DNA of 64,000 nucleotides from Malachius bipustulatus (GCA_910589415.1 OU342632.1:15007507-15071506), one strand, 5' to 3'; shown: positions 35,907 to 46,448, counted from the stretch's first letter. Numbers and translations: made by a program. The notes: a model not told the origin generated them from the letters alone.

Positions 35907-36830
35907 ATGGCCTCAACTAAGCTGAAAATTGTTAACGAGCTCTACAAACCAGTTAGAAAAAATTTCACTCGTCGTGCAACAGTCGTTACAGGCCTGGATG
36001 ATCTATGGCAAATCGATCTGGCCGAGTTTCAAACGTATGCCAACGTGAATAGCGGAATGCGATACATTTTGGTTGTTATCGACTGCTGTTCCAAGTATCT
36101 ATGGACTAGAGCTGTAAAGAGCAAAACAGGCGCCGATGTTGCTAAGGCTATGGGTAGTATTCTCGCTGAAGGGCGTGTGCCGGCGCTCATTCAATCTGAC
36201 CGTGGTCGGGAATTTTTCAACACCAAATTCAAGACATTGATGGATCAGTACTCCATTACGCACTATAGCACCTATAGTACCATGAAAGCCTCAATGGCTG
36301 AACGGGTCATCAGAACTCTCAAGGAGCGTCTCTATAAAGCATTCAATCTGCAAGGTTCCTACCGTTGGCTCAAGTTGCTTCCCACCGTCACAGCCGCTTA
36401 CAACCATACTAGACATTCCACGACCGGTATGAAGCCGGCCGATGTAAACGCATCTAACGTGGATAAAGTGTTGGAAGCTATAGCTCGTAAACGACCCACT
36501 ATCCACAGTATAAAGTACAAGCAAGGCGACATTGTACGGATCAGCAGATCTAAGATGTTTATGGAGAAGGGCTACACACCGCGATGGACGACCGAGTTGT
36601 TTCGTGTTAAAGTTGTAAGAGACACAACGAGGCCTGTCACCTACATGTTGGAAGATTTAAAGGGCTCGCCTATACAAGGCTGTTTTTACGCCGAAGAACT
36701 GCAGCGCACAGCGGTGCCTGATACCTACCTCGTAGAGCGCGTCTTGAAGCGTCGGGGGCGTCGTGTGTATGTAAAGTGGCTTGGTATGAGCGAGAAGAGC
36801 TGGATTGATGCTGCCGACGTGTCGGTTTAA
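35907..36830 (+). CDS. Retroviral-type DDE integrase with C-terminal chromodomain
   Basis: A 307-codon rve integrase. Catalytic residues: D37 in WQIDLAEF, D98 in IQSDRGREF, E132 in SMAERVIRTLK, with 33 residues between the second D and the E. A beta-rich DNA-binding region (about 195-270) follows. The last 34 residues (YLVERVLKR...KWLG...SW) are a chromodomain, the methyl-lysine reader fused to integrases of Polintons and chromoviruses, expected to steer insertion to chromatin. The N-terminal HHCC zinc finger of longer integrases is absent, and there is no room for it before the upstream gene stop. It catalyses insertion that leaves 6-bp duplications, which agrees with the GGCCGC seen here. 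Confidence 0.88.
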   Translation: MASTKLKIVNELYKPVRKNFTRRATVVTGLDDLWQIDLAEFQTYANVNSGMRYILVVIDCCSKYLWTRAVKSKTGADVAKAMGSILAEGRVPALIQSDRGREFFNTKFKTLMDQYSITHYSTYSTMKASMAERVIRTLKERLYKAFNLQGSYRWLKLLPTVTAAYNHTRHSTTGMKPADVNASNVDKVLEAIARKRPTIHSIKYKQGDIVRISRSKMFMEKGYTPRWTTELFRVKVVRDTTRPVTYMLEDLKGSPIQGCFYAEELQRTAVPDTYLVERVLKRRGRRVYVKWLGMSEKSWIDAADVSV

Positions 36831-36899
36831 GGAACCCAAGCTTTTAGACTTTATAACTACTACTATATCTTTTACAACTATAATGTAGGAATTTGATTT

Positions 36900-36910
36900 A
36901 ATAAAATAAA
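36900..36910 (+). terminator. Poly(A) signals after the integrase gene
   Basis: Two overlapping AATAAA hexamers 70-80 bp after the integrase stop; a plausible end for the rightward transcript. Confidence 0.5.
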
Positions 36911-37633
36911 AATGCAAATTACGTGTTTTACTTTTTTATTGACACCATTTAAGATATTCCACACATAGTGACATTGGCTAGTAAGCCTCTATCGATAAAT
37001 ATACAGTGTATATCAGATTACCTAACTTTTGAAAGCTAATATAATACAAATAAAATAAAAATGACTACATTAATAAATATTACAAGTAAATGGATCTAAT
37101 ATAAATAAAATCTATTACTGAATTATTCTACGTTTAAAATCTAACATAATAACGGTTTCCGACGTTGGTGGTCGTTTTTCAGACGTGTCGAAGCTTGTCG
37201 TATGCGAAGGATTAACTTGACTCCTCTATTGTATCCCCATAACAATGCAGTGTACGTGTCTCTGCATAATTAATGATGCAGGTGTGCAGTTCTATTGTGT
37301 TTCCGAACAAAAGGACCGGATGCAGGTGTGCAGCTCTATTGTATTCCAGACAAAGGCCCTGATGATGGTGCACCGTTTTTCAGACGTGCCTCTGGTCGAT
37401 ACGTGCTTCTGCATAATCAATGAGGTAGGTGTGCAGCTCTATTGTGTTTTCCGCCGCGGATCATGTCATTGTCCCTACGCCACTGGACGCTCCTTGACGG
37501 TCGTCTCTCGCTATCTGTCATCTGTCAGAACGTCGGCAGCTGCGGCTCCCGTGGTCTGGTCGAATAAAATCGGTGTCGGTGGTACAGATCTGCTGAGATT
37601 GTTTCAGCTTTCACAGCGTTAGCATCGAACGAA
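36911..37633. other. Non-coding spacer holding an internal partial copy of the TIR
   Basis: 36911-37145 is AT-rich without signals. 37150-37456 repeats right-TIR modules in the same orientation as the right TIR (CAGACGTGTCGAAGCTTGT, CTGCATAATTAATGA, GCAGGTGTGCAG, CTCTATTGTATTCCAGACAA). 37457-37633 is more GC-rich and leads into the next ORF, so it may be its promoter. The open frame at 37245-37622 is satellite translation. Confidence 0.7.
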
Positions 37634-38467
37634 ATGTCGACTAAACGAGTGCTGGACGATGTGTTCGTAGATTCGTCTATAACGAAGAAAAGAACATACG
37701 CCGTGTCATGTAGAATAGAACCTATATCGCTTCCTAAGATTGCGACGTTCCCTCATTGTACGGAGCTCCGTAGTAAATATATTGACATGAACGATGAATC
37801 GGCAAGTATTAGTGTCTCTCCGCAACCGGATTGTGTATATCATGATGCGTGGAACAAGTATTTCGATGAATTAAATAAAAATGACGTAACTATTAAAACG
37901 ACGAGTTACTGCCTGTCGAATAAAGAAAATAAGATAGTAAGTACAGGGTTAAGTGTGACAAGAAATCTACAACCAATTGTGAGGATTTTCACGGTCATTG
38001 GGAATATATCGTTCATTTCCTATGATTGGGTGATAATTATGGAACATTTAAAACTTAACTCCGACGCCTATTTTGAAGATGAAGCGACTATGGCGCACCG
38101 TGTCTGTGATTACATTATCACATCCGAGGAGAATATTCTTGAAGGCCGCTACATCAAGATACAATATTACTCCTCCGTGTTTACTATGCGCAGGGAAGAG
38201 GTTACTCAGCTCATTGACTTGGCCGATTTATTAGAGTTTCATCTAGATAAACTGGAGACTCTTAATTTTCGAAACATATTACGGCAGCTTATAGACGAGT
38301 TCAAACTTGAAGATGGATCTGTGGAAGCTAGTTATGACAAAATGAAGCAAGGACTTAAGAAGTTTACATGTTGTATGGATAAGGATATAGCGATTTGTTT
38401 TAAGGAATTGATAAATAAGCATAGTGCTGTAATACTTAACGAGTTAGGATTAGATAACATGTATTGA
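37634..38467 (+). CDS. Unrecognised 277-aa protein next to the right TIR
   Basis: Uninterrupted frame from ATG 37634 to TGA. The N-terminal 20 residues are basic and contain KKRTY, a possible nuclear signal. The middle has a beta-looking stretch (IVRIFTVIGNISFISYDWVI) and the C-terminal 100 residues are helical and acidic/basic mixed (LIDLADLLEFHLDKLE). Several Cys are present but form no clear zinc finger. I see no motif of polymerase, helicase, primase, terminal protein or nuclease. It is separated from the other viral genes by the internal TIR copy, and an AATAAA lies at 38481-38486. It may be an early/regulatory or replication-related gene, or cargo acquired with a TIR segment. Function unknown. 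Confidence 0.55.
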   Translation: MSTKRVLDDVFVDSSITKKRTYAVSCRIEPISLPKIATFPHCTELRSKYIDMNDESASISVSPQPDCVYHDAWNKYFDELNKNDVTIKTTSYCLSNKENKIVSTGLSVTRNLQPIVRIFTVIGNISFISYDWVIIMEHLKLNSDAYFEDEATMAHRVCDYIITSEENILEGRYIKIQYYSSVFTMRREEVTQLIDLADLLEFHLDKLETLNFRNILRQLIDEFKLEDGSVEASYDKMKQGLKKFTCCMDKDIAICFKELINKHSAVILNELGLDNMY

Positions 38468-38480
38468 TTGTAATTATTAA

Positions 38481-38486
38481 AATAAA
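38481..38486 (+). terminator. Poly(A) signal after the 277-aa ORF
   Basis: AATAAA 14 bp after the stop codon, followed by A-rich sequence. Confidence 0.5.
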
Positions 38487-38652
38487 ATAAAAAATCTTAT
38501 AAAACTTGACTTTTATTTTTATTGACTTATTTAATAATAATGTTATAGACATCGCAAGGCGTGTCTAGTCATAACGGATATGTTAGCTTATTACATCTGT
38601 ATGGCCCATACGGAGTATTTAAAACTGCTACCTACTCACCTACCTACCTCCA

Positions 38653-40057
38653 TAATTACCTATTATGATGATGATGATGATTTAGGCATAGGTACCTACT
38701 TATAATTATTTAGGTATTTAATTAATAAGAATTGGCGTTGATGTAACGACTGAAATAAAAATATTAATAATAATAATAATAATAATAATAATGATGATAA
38801 TGATAATCATAATCATAATAATATAATCACACTATTTCCGCCGAACGAATCTCTATTTGTAATTAGAGAAGTAATTAGTGTATTTGACGGTAATTAGATT
38901 AGGGTGACGGTAATTGTAATTAGGGATAGACGTAATTAGTGTATTTCACGTAACTGTACTTTTGGTGCACCACATTATAATCATGATTTAGGCATAGATA
39001 CCTACTTATAATAATTATTTAGGTACTTAATTAATAAGTTAGTGTATTTGACGGTAATTAGAAAAATAATCGAAATTAGGTAATTAGTGTATTTCACGTA
39101 ACTGTACTTTTTGTTGTACCTCATTAGTACCTACCGCCACTGACTTATTAATAGAAATAACCGGGTTTCACCGTTGGTGGTCGTTTTCAGACGTGTCGAA
39201 GCTTGTGGATACGTGCCTCTGCATAATTAATGACGCAGGTGTGCAGCGTGTTTCCGAACATAGGACCTGATGCAGGTGCGCCGTTTTCAGACGTGTCGAA
39301 ACTTGTCGATACGTGCCTCTGCATAATGAATGATGCAGGTATGCAACTCTATTGTATTCCACACAAAGGACCTGATGCAGGTGTTCCGTTTTCAGACGTG
39401 TCGAAGCTTGTCAATATGCGCCTCTGCATAATTATTGACGCAGGTGTGCATCTCTATTGTATTCCAGACAAAGGAGCGCCGACAAAGGGCCGCCGAACAA
39501 AGGAGTGACAGGTGGGCGTGATTAATGATCCCCGATTTCTAAGAACTCATTAGCCTATTGTGTTTCCGGACAAAGGACCGGATGCAGGTGTGCCATTTTT
39601 CAGACGTGTCGAAACTTGTCGATACGTGCCTCTGCATAATTAATGATACAGGTGTGCAGCTCTATTGTATTCCATACAAAGGAACGCCGACAAAGGGCCG
39701 CCGAACAAAGGATTGACAGGTGGGCGTGATTAATGACCGCCGATAACAAAAGAACTCATTAGTCTAGACAAAGGAACGCCGACAAAGGGCCGCCGAACAA
39801 AGGAGTGACAGGTGGGCGTGATTAATGACCTTGATAACAATAGAGCTAATTAGGCTATTGTGTTTCCGAACAAAGGGCCCGATGCAGGTGTCCCCCATAA
39901 ATCAAGTACACCCCATTGTTTCGATGACAGGTGGGCGTGATTAATGACCCCGATAACAATAGAGCTTGACAGGTGGGCGTGATTAATGACCCCGTCGATG
40001 ACAGGTGGGCGTGATTAATGACCCTCATTTGCATAATGTAGTGACTCCACTTCTACT
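38653..40057 (-). repeat. Right terminal inverted repeat of the Polinton
   Basis: About 1.4 kb, inverse of 27945-29515, with the same satellite-like modules in reverse order and the same microsatellite at 38763-38800. Differences from the left repeat are mainly gains and losses of whole modules. Confidence 0.9.
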
Positions 40058-40063
40058 GGCCGC
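40058..40063 (+). repeat. Target-site duplication, right (GGCCGC)
   Basis: Exact copy of the six bases at 27939-27944, directly outside the right viral terminus. Confidence 0.92.
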
Positions 40064-41910
40064 GGTGACAAAAGTGCGTTGCAACTCCCAAACGGATGAA
40101 AAGCACGGTTTTGTATAGTTCGAGTGTCGTTCTCGAAATCCGTGTTGTCGAGTAGGGGTCTGGCGTTCGGCGTTGGGCGGCTATAGTATTTTTTCAGAAT
40201 TTTGCCCAGCGGTTCCAAAAATTATTTCCCAAACGGATGAAAATTACTGGAGGGCATCTACGCAAACCCCCAATTACCGGAAAAATATTTTCATCCGATT
40301 TGATCCTTGCCGTAGCCTGCAGTACAATTAAATTGACCCAGACTCCGAAATGAAAAAAATTATCAGCCGCATGCATGCAACCGGACTGATATGAATGGTT
40401 ATAATTTATGTTATTAGAAAAAAAAGTTTTCATCCAAAATGCGCCTGGCTAAATTATGCTTTCAGATCCTGCAGTTTCCCGTATTAATGAATACAGGGTG
40501 ATTGATTGAAACGCCACATTAGAAAAAGTTCGACTTCCAAATGATCTAGGAATCTGAAATTTGGAACTTAGGCAACATACCTAATAACGAGTCAAAATGA
40601 AATATTACCAAGATGGCAGAACATTAAAAATGGCGAAAGCAATGGCCATCTTTGTTTTTTTAAATGGGACACCCCATATATTATTGCATTTTCAGATCGT
40701 CTGAGAAAATGTAATAACAATGGTGCTTATAGTTGCATTTTAAATTGAGTAGGCCATGAGTTATAAACAAGTAAAAATCGCAATTTTCCAACTTTAAACC
40801 CATTTACCACAAAAACGGCCCATAATATCAAAAAACGGTTTACATGTCCCTATCTTAACTTTTTATAAGGCATCCAAATATGCAGTTGAAATCTTTATAC
40901 AAGGTGGTGAAAATTGTCAGATTTTTCATCACCCTGTATAAACATTTCAACTCTACAGTAGGATACCAGATGAAAAGTTAAGATAGGGACATGTAAGCCG
41001 TTTTCTGATATCATGAGCCGTTTTCGTGGTAAATGTCTTTAAAGTTGGAAAATCACGATTTTCACTTGTTTATAACTCATGGCCTACTCAATTTAAAATA
41101 CAACTATAAGCACCATTGTTATTACATTTTCTTAGACGATCTGAAAATGCAATAATATATGGGGTGTCCCATTTAAAAAACAAAGATGGCCGTTGCTTTC
41201 GCCATTTTAAATGTTCTACCATCTTGGTAATATTTCATTTTGACTCGTTATTAGGTATGTTGCCTAAGTTCCAAATTTCAGATTCCTAGATCATTTGGAA
41301 GTCGAACTTTTTCTAATGTGGCGTTTCAATCAATCACCCTGTATATCGGAGCATTATTATGGATGATCTGGACTTGACCGCAACAAATTTGGATGAAAAT
41401 AATCTTTCGATGTTCTGTAGGTATCAAAGAACCTGTGGGCAAATTTTCATCCATTTTGGAATTACTTTATCAAATTTGGCCCATTTAAATTTTGGAAAAT
41501 TGTTACAAAGCCATCGCGATACATAGAGCAAAAAAAATTTTTTACATATTCTCAGACACGAACTATATCTCCCTGCCAAATTTCAAGTTCAAATGAGGAA
41601 ATTTCCCCCCCCCCCTTTTTTCCATTTTTTTTTAGAGCTTCTGGAACTCTTTGCAAATATCAAATCGGATGAAAATATTTTTCCGGTAATTGGGGGTTTG
41701 CGTAGATGCCCTCCAGTAATTTTCATCCGTTTGAGAAATAATTTTTGGAACCGCTTGGCAAAATTCTGAAAAAATACTATAGCCGCCCAACGCCGAACGC
41801 CAGACCCCTACTCGACAACACGGATTTAGAGAACGACACTCGAACTATACAAAACCGTGCTTTTCATCCGTTTGGGAGTTGCAAGGCATTTTTGTCACCG
41901 CGGCCCTAAC
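40064..41910 (+). mobile_element. Foldback DNA transposon (remainder) hosting the Polinton
   Basis: With the Polinton removed this is an element of about 1.86 kb with termini GTTAGGGCCGCGGTGAC and complement, flanked by TA (27932-27933, 41911-41912). The arms are long: roughly 40064-40305 is complementary to 41664-41905, sharing words such as CAAACGGATGAAAAGCACGG and TAATTGGGGGTTTGCGTAGA. It has no coding frame, so it is non-autonomous. The TA flank fits a Tc1/mariner-like or similar mobiliser, but the superfamily is not certain. Confidence 0.75.
40492..41343. mobile_element. Palindromic MITE nested in the foldback element
   Basis: Ends TACAGGGTGATTGATTGAAA and its complement; the arms of about 425 bp meet near 40920. 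Target TA. It contains the internal core shared with other palindromes in this window (GAGTTATAAACAAG, GGGACATGTAAGCCGTTTT). No coding capacity. Confidence 0.8.
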
Positions 41911-41912
41911 TA

Positions 41913-43213
41913 TTATTCAATTTTTCAAATCTCAAAAACTGTTGGGAATTTACCTCGAAATTTACCAACTAAACCGTATGCCTTTTTTTGTACCAAAAAT
42001 GTCTAGCATTCGGAAAAACATGTCAAAACCAAATTTATTCATCAAGTGGCATAAAAATTAGAGGGTAAAAACCTTCCTGTAATAAATAATTATCTCTGTG
42101 ATATTAGACTAATTGATAGAAAAATAACACAAAAAAAATTCATGGAAAACTATTGAGTCCTTTTGGAGTTATACAAAAAAGTGTAATTTTTTTGGACAAT
42201 TATTGAACACTCTGTATTTTCGTTAATATTCAATTTATAAGGTACGTTCATAAAGACTTTTGTCTTAAAATCAAGTAAATTTTTACCTAAGAAGTTACTT
42301 TTTATAATGGGACACACGTATATTGGATCGAAGTATGCAGCAAGGCACACTTATTAGATAAAGACGCTTAGACCAAAATCAACCAATCTTTGTATATTGA
42401 AGTAACACTGCCCTTTCCCTAATGGCTTCTTATAATTTTATTCTTGTTCCTTCTTAAAAAAAAAAAAAAAAAAAAAACTCTAGGTAGGTGAGTATTTTAT
42501 ATTTACAAAATAATATTTTTAATATTATCTTATAAAGTTCGATTTTTCAAAAAAAATTTCCGCTTTGTTTATTTTCTAAAGGTGAATAATAAATAATAGT
42601 TTCCTTAGGGTTTTGACACAAATATAAATTTTTTTCTCTAGTGAAGCTTTCATTGGGTACCAGCTTTCATTTTTATTACATAGATATAGATTAGGGTTCA
42701 TTTTTAACTACTCTATCTTCCTCCAGCAATTGAGAACTAGGATCTCTATAACAGCTTAGTCACTTAGAAAGCGAATTTATTTCTACCTTTCATGAAATAT
42801 TTATTTATGCGTTGACGAAAGCATATACATAAGTGGACAACAGTTTTGGTAGACACTGCGTAATTTTTTTGTTTCTGTTGTATATCAGGATTATTCGGTG
42901 ATGTTGAACATGTTTACTTGTCTTTCAGTTTTAGACTGAGTCCGTCAAGGACCTCATATTCACATATAAATCAGGATTTTCCTTCAGCCTAGTAGACTAA
43001 AATGGGCATCACTTATTTTAGTCCGATCCTTTTTAACAGTCACAACCCCGTTTCCCTTACTTAGAAACATTTTGCGTATATATATATATAGAAATTTTAT
43101 TAACTATTTAATAAAATTACATCTTCCCAACAGTCTGGGTTGTAAGAAACAAAGAATACTTAATAACATTGATAATAATACAATAAAAATTTTTTTTTTA
43201 AATAATTAAGTTA
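41913..43213. other. Intron between the foldback element and the R2-like element
   Basis: A run of 22 A at about 42456-42477 may be a retroposon tail without recognisable body. 43080-43213 should be the 3' UTR of the R2-like element; its exact 3' end is not clear. Confidence 0.45.
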
Positions 43214-44991
43214 CTATGTACTATATAAATGATGTCTTAATATATAAATGGATTTTTTTAAGGTGATGATTGCTATTGATTTTAATAATTTTGAATGTAG
43301 TCCAAATTTATGACAAAAATCTTTAAAAAAATTCGTGATTGTTCCCCGAGCACCAATAAATATACCTATTACTTCAATACTATTTAATTTGTATGATTTT
43401 TTAAAGAAATCAATTGTTTGATTATATATTAATTGTTTTTCTAGGTTAACGTTCATAGGTTGTTTTTCGTCAATTTCAAACCGTATAGTTGGGTCTATAA
43501 TCCAACCTATGTTCTTTTTTTTATCAATTGCAAGAATGTCTACTCTACGTGTACTTCCCATATTTTCTAAACAAGTTACTTCTTCAAAAACTTCAAGTCC
43601 TTTTATTCGTAAAGCATCTGCTATCATATTTCGGACTGTATGATGACGGTGATTGCGTAATCGTTCACTAAAAGGACATGATCCAAGAACATGAGGCAAA
43701 GTTTCACAAACGAATTTCTCATTGTTAGAACAATGTCTACAATGGGTGCCGTCTTTGGACCTTCCAGGGAGAACTCTTACGGGAGCAACTTCACCGATGA
43801 TTTTTATAGCATCTTTTATTTCTGATATGGTAAGTCCGCTACGATCCAGTAAGTTGTTGGCAGGTTGATATTCTTTAAAAAGAATCACACCTCTACCTTT
43901 ATGAGCCATGTTTATCCAGTTCTGATATTCTAATTCACGTAAAAAAGATCTTAAATGTTTTGTTTTCTCGTTTATTAAATTTTTATCGGTGATTTGTAAT
44001 TTTTCTAAACATATACGTTTTTCATCTAAAAGATTTCTTGTTTTTGAGATTGTTTCGTCATTTGATTGTTCTAATCTGTTACAGATATTGAAGTGCTGTA
44101 AATATGCTTCCCAACTAGCACAAAATAATTGTAGACCTTTTTTATTTTTTGAAGTATAAATCATTGAATTCGGTAAATCAGATGGTAGATCTAAAATTTC
44201 TTTTAATGTGCATCTAATCATTTTGTCGATATCATTCAGAAATTGTTTCGATAGTGAAAGCAGGGGTGCTGTTTGGAAATTGTACGTTAAAATTGGCCAA
44301 ATATAAGTATTCAAAATGGTTAATTTCTGATCTTCTTTAAGGTATGGATGGGCTGTTATAATATCAAGTTTCGTTCCTAATTTTTTAATTATTTCCGATT
44401 TGTCAATTACTATTTCATTATTAAAATTTACTCCTAAGTATTTAATACTTTCATTTAGGTTGATGGTTTTTATTTTAAATCCATCTAAATAAATTTCATC
44501 TTCCATTATTTTACCATTAACAATATTTATGATTTTAGTCTTGTTAATGTTTAGATTTAATCCAATCTCATGAAAAAGTTTAATTGTTGTTTCATATAAA
44601 ATCAGAGCATTGGCTTTTGATTTTCCAATTAAAACTGTATCATCAGCAAATCCTAAAATATTAATTGGCTGTAGCTGATTATTTATCTTAAAACCAAGTT
44701 CATTTGTAATGTGTTCTTCTGATAATTCATCTAATATATGATCTACACAGAGATTGTATAGAGCTGGTGATAAAGGAGAACCTTGCATAACACCTCGTTT
44801 AAGTGGAATTTTCTTTGTTTTTCCTTTAATTGTTTCAATTTGAGTTGAGTTATTTTCTTGTAGATTGAAAATAATTTGCCTTAATTTGTCAGGTATTTGT
44901 AAAGATTCAAGAGTAGCTCGAATATGATCATGACCAACATTATCATATGCTTTTTGAATATCAAGATATATTAAACAGCAATCTCTTTTTT
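43214..44991 (-). CDS. 5'-truncated R2-like non-LTR retrotransposon ORF (RT + RLE)
   Basis: The frame is open from about 44991 to TAG 43214 (about 592 codons); the first ATG is at 44788 but similarity starts upstream. RT motif A is YLDIQKAYDNV, motif B RGVMQGSPLSPAL, motif C FADDTVLIG, followed by thumb sequence. A CCHC knuckle (CRHCSNN...HVLGSC) comes next, then a restriction-like endonuclease with VDILAID and GWIIDPTIRFE. That order (RT, CCHC, RLE) is diagnostic for the R2/R4/NeSL group, as opposed to APE-type LINEs. Sequence 5' of motif A (finger domain, N-terminal zinc fingers) is missing: a typical 5' truncation during target-primed reverse transcription. The remaining frame has no stop, so the insertion is fairly young. 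It is not in rDNA. Confidence 0.85.
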
Positions 44992-45636
44992 AAAAGTTAA
45001 ACATTTTCCCAGGAAGGAACTGATGTGCTAACAAGCAGTCATGTACTTAGATAAATGTTTTGCTCTTAAGGGTACTCGAAGCTTGTGGGTGTAGTGTCAA
45101 AAAAGTCATCTTTCAATTTCTGATGACGTGAGATCATTAAATATATCCCATTTCAGACGTTTTTGAATTCAGAGTTGGCTATGGAAAATTCGAATTATGT
45201 TGGTACCTTTCCAAAAGCTGAGTTTTGAACTACCTTTGACAAGCTAAATTTTTTAAGGTTATGGATGTTTCTAATCAAATTTGACTTTGTTTTAAATTTC
45301 ACCTACGCTGCGTTGCCAAAACAGGAATTATATTATCTAAAGTAGGTACTTATATATACTAATATTCGGGGAAATATTTATTTTTGTGTAAAATCAGACA
45401 AGGGGGATTTATTTCTTGATCGATTTTTTTCAACTATATGTGAAATTATTAACGATTCCTTTAAATATGTTTTCTGTATTTCAAAACTTTAATTTTTATC
45501 CAAAAAAATACGAAATATAAAAATTATCATAATTTATTGTTTGTTTTAAGTTTAGTAATAAAAAATAAAAATACAAGTTATGTTCATTGTCATTAAAATT
45601 TCTTGTTTAACGGTTAAAATAAGATTCATATATTAT
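44992..45636. other. Spacer between R2-like and gypsy elements
   Basis: AT-rich. 45139-45183 is an inverted match of 51890-51932. Confidence 0.5.
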
Positions 45637-45640
45637 AAGG

Positions 45641-46347
45641 TGAAGCACGCCAATGATTGGGACTGATATTTTACCTATAGACTTATAAGAGTGAATTATG
45701 TGAGGTGAGGGGTGAAACGAAGGAAAGGACCACCACGAAGCTGGATGGTAAGGGAAGTGCGAATTTCGACTACTGTGAAGGGAGTCGGGTACTAGCGGTG
45801 CTCGACGAAAGACGGACCCTTTCCTGCAAGATAGGCAGATCGGTGTCTCCTGCGAGTGTTAATATTGGTAATGTAATATACAGAGTGTACTTTTAATAAT
45901 AAAAATCCCGAGTGTTAATATTGGTAATAATTTAGAAGTGTACCAAGCAATATAATTTCGTATAACTTCGTCTCCAATCTACAGTCTTCATCATCCGTTA
46001 CCCCGAAGGGTAAAGCAGCAAGCAGCATAATCATCTTCAGTTTAACAATTACATATATATTCTTCAGTTTAATAATTCTAATGTGGCAGTCAAGAGCCCC
46101 ACCCCGGATGTTACCGTGAGTCTTTAATTATATTAAGCTTTGTTGAGTTTATTCTAGAATTTAAGTTATAACTTGTGGGGGATAAATTTGTAATTGTGTT
46201 GTACTTATGTAACAATATAGTATTATAGTAAAGTATATTTAATTAACTCTTCCTTTAATTAATGCAAAGTAATACTCAAAAGAACCTCCCTGAGAAATAA
46301 TCAAAAAGACAAATCAAATGTAGGTGTCCCCAAAAAGGGGTGCTACA
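45641..46347 (+). repeat. 5' LTR of gypsy-type element
   Basis: 707 bp, TGAAGCACGCC...GGTGCTACA. By eye it is identical to 49482-50188. A 4-bp target duplication AAGG lies at 45637-45640. It has an internal short direct repeat CGAGTGTTAATATTGGTAAT (near 45853 and 45909). The open frame at 45705-45896 is only LTR sequence. Confidence 0.93.
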
Positions 46348-46448
46348 ATAATTGGCGACCAACGAGTGGGCAATTAATTAATTAATTAAAGTAACTTTTC
46401 AGTAAATTCAATGTTAATTGTCCTGGGTGAGAAAACTTTGCATTAATA

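Larger units (their letters stand above)
27945..40057. mobile_element. Polinton/Maverick-type endogenous virus lacking DNA polymerase B
   Basis: A 12,113-bp element bounded by inverted termini that begin AGTAGAAGTGGAGTC and end with the complement, flanked by a perfect 6-bp target duplication GGCCGC (27939-27944 and 40058-40063). A 6-bp duplication and AG/CT ends are the established Polinton hallmarks. Gene content is typical of Polintons and adintoviruses: double jelly-roll capsid, penton, adenain-like protease, A32-like ATPase, PLA2/minor capsid protein and retroviral-type integrase. The unusual point is that no protein-primed polymerase B frame occurs. The interior is filled by the genes listed, and the only longer non-coding parts are 29516-30015 and 36831-37633. 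Apart from the protease, which lacks an obvious ATG, every expected frame is uninterrupted, which suggests recent insertion. It is probably non-autonomous for replication, or uses a helper or host polymerase. Confidence 0.92.

Noticed and set aside
37245..37622. 125-codon open frame on the + strand
   Set aside because: It is a translation of TIR-type repeat modules, which also give open frames in the terminal repeats (for example 39230-39508).
36831..38652. Hidden polymerase B gene
   Set aside because: All frames were read for YSDTDS-, SLYPS- and KxY-type polymerase motifs; none was seen, and the space is taken by TIR copy and the 277-aa ORF.
42456..42477. Poly(A) tract as tail of a processed gene copy
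   Set aside because: No recognisable coding sequence precedes it and no target duplication was found.
45705..45896. 63-codon frame present twice (also 49546-49737)
   Set aside because: Lies inside the two LTRs; duplication reflects LTR identity, not a gene family.
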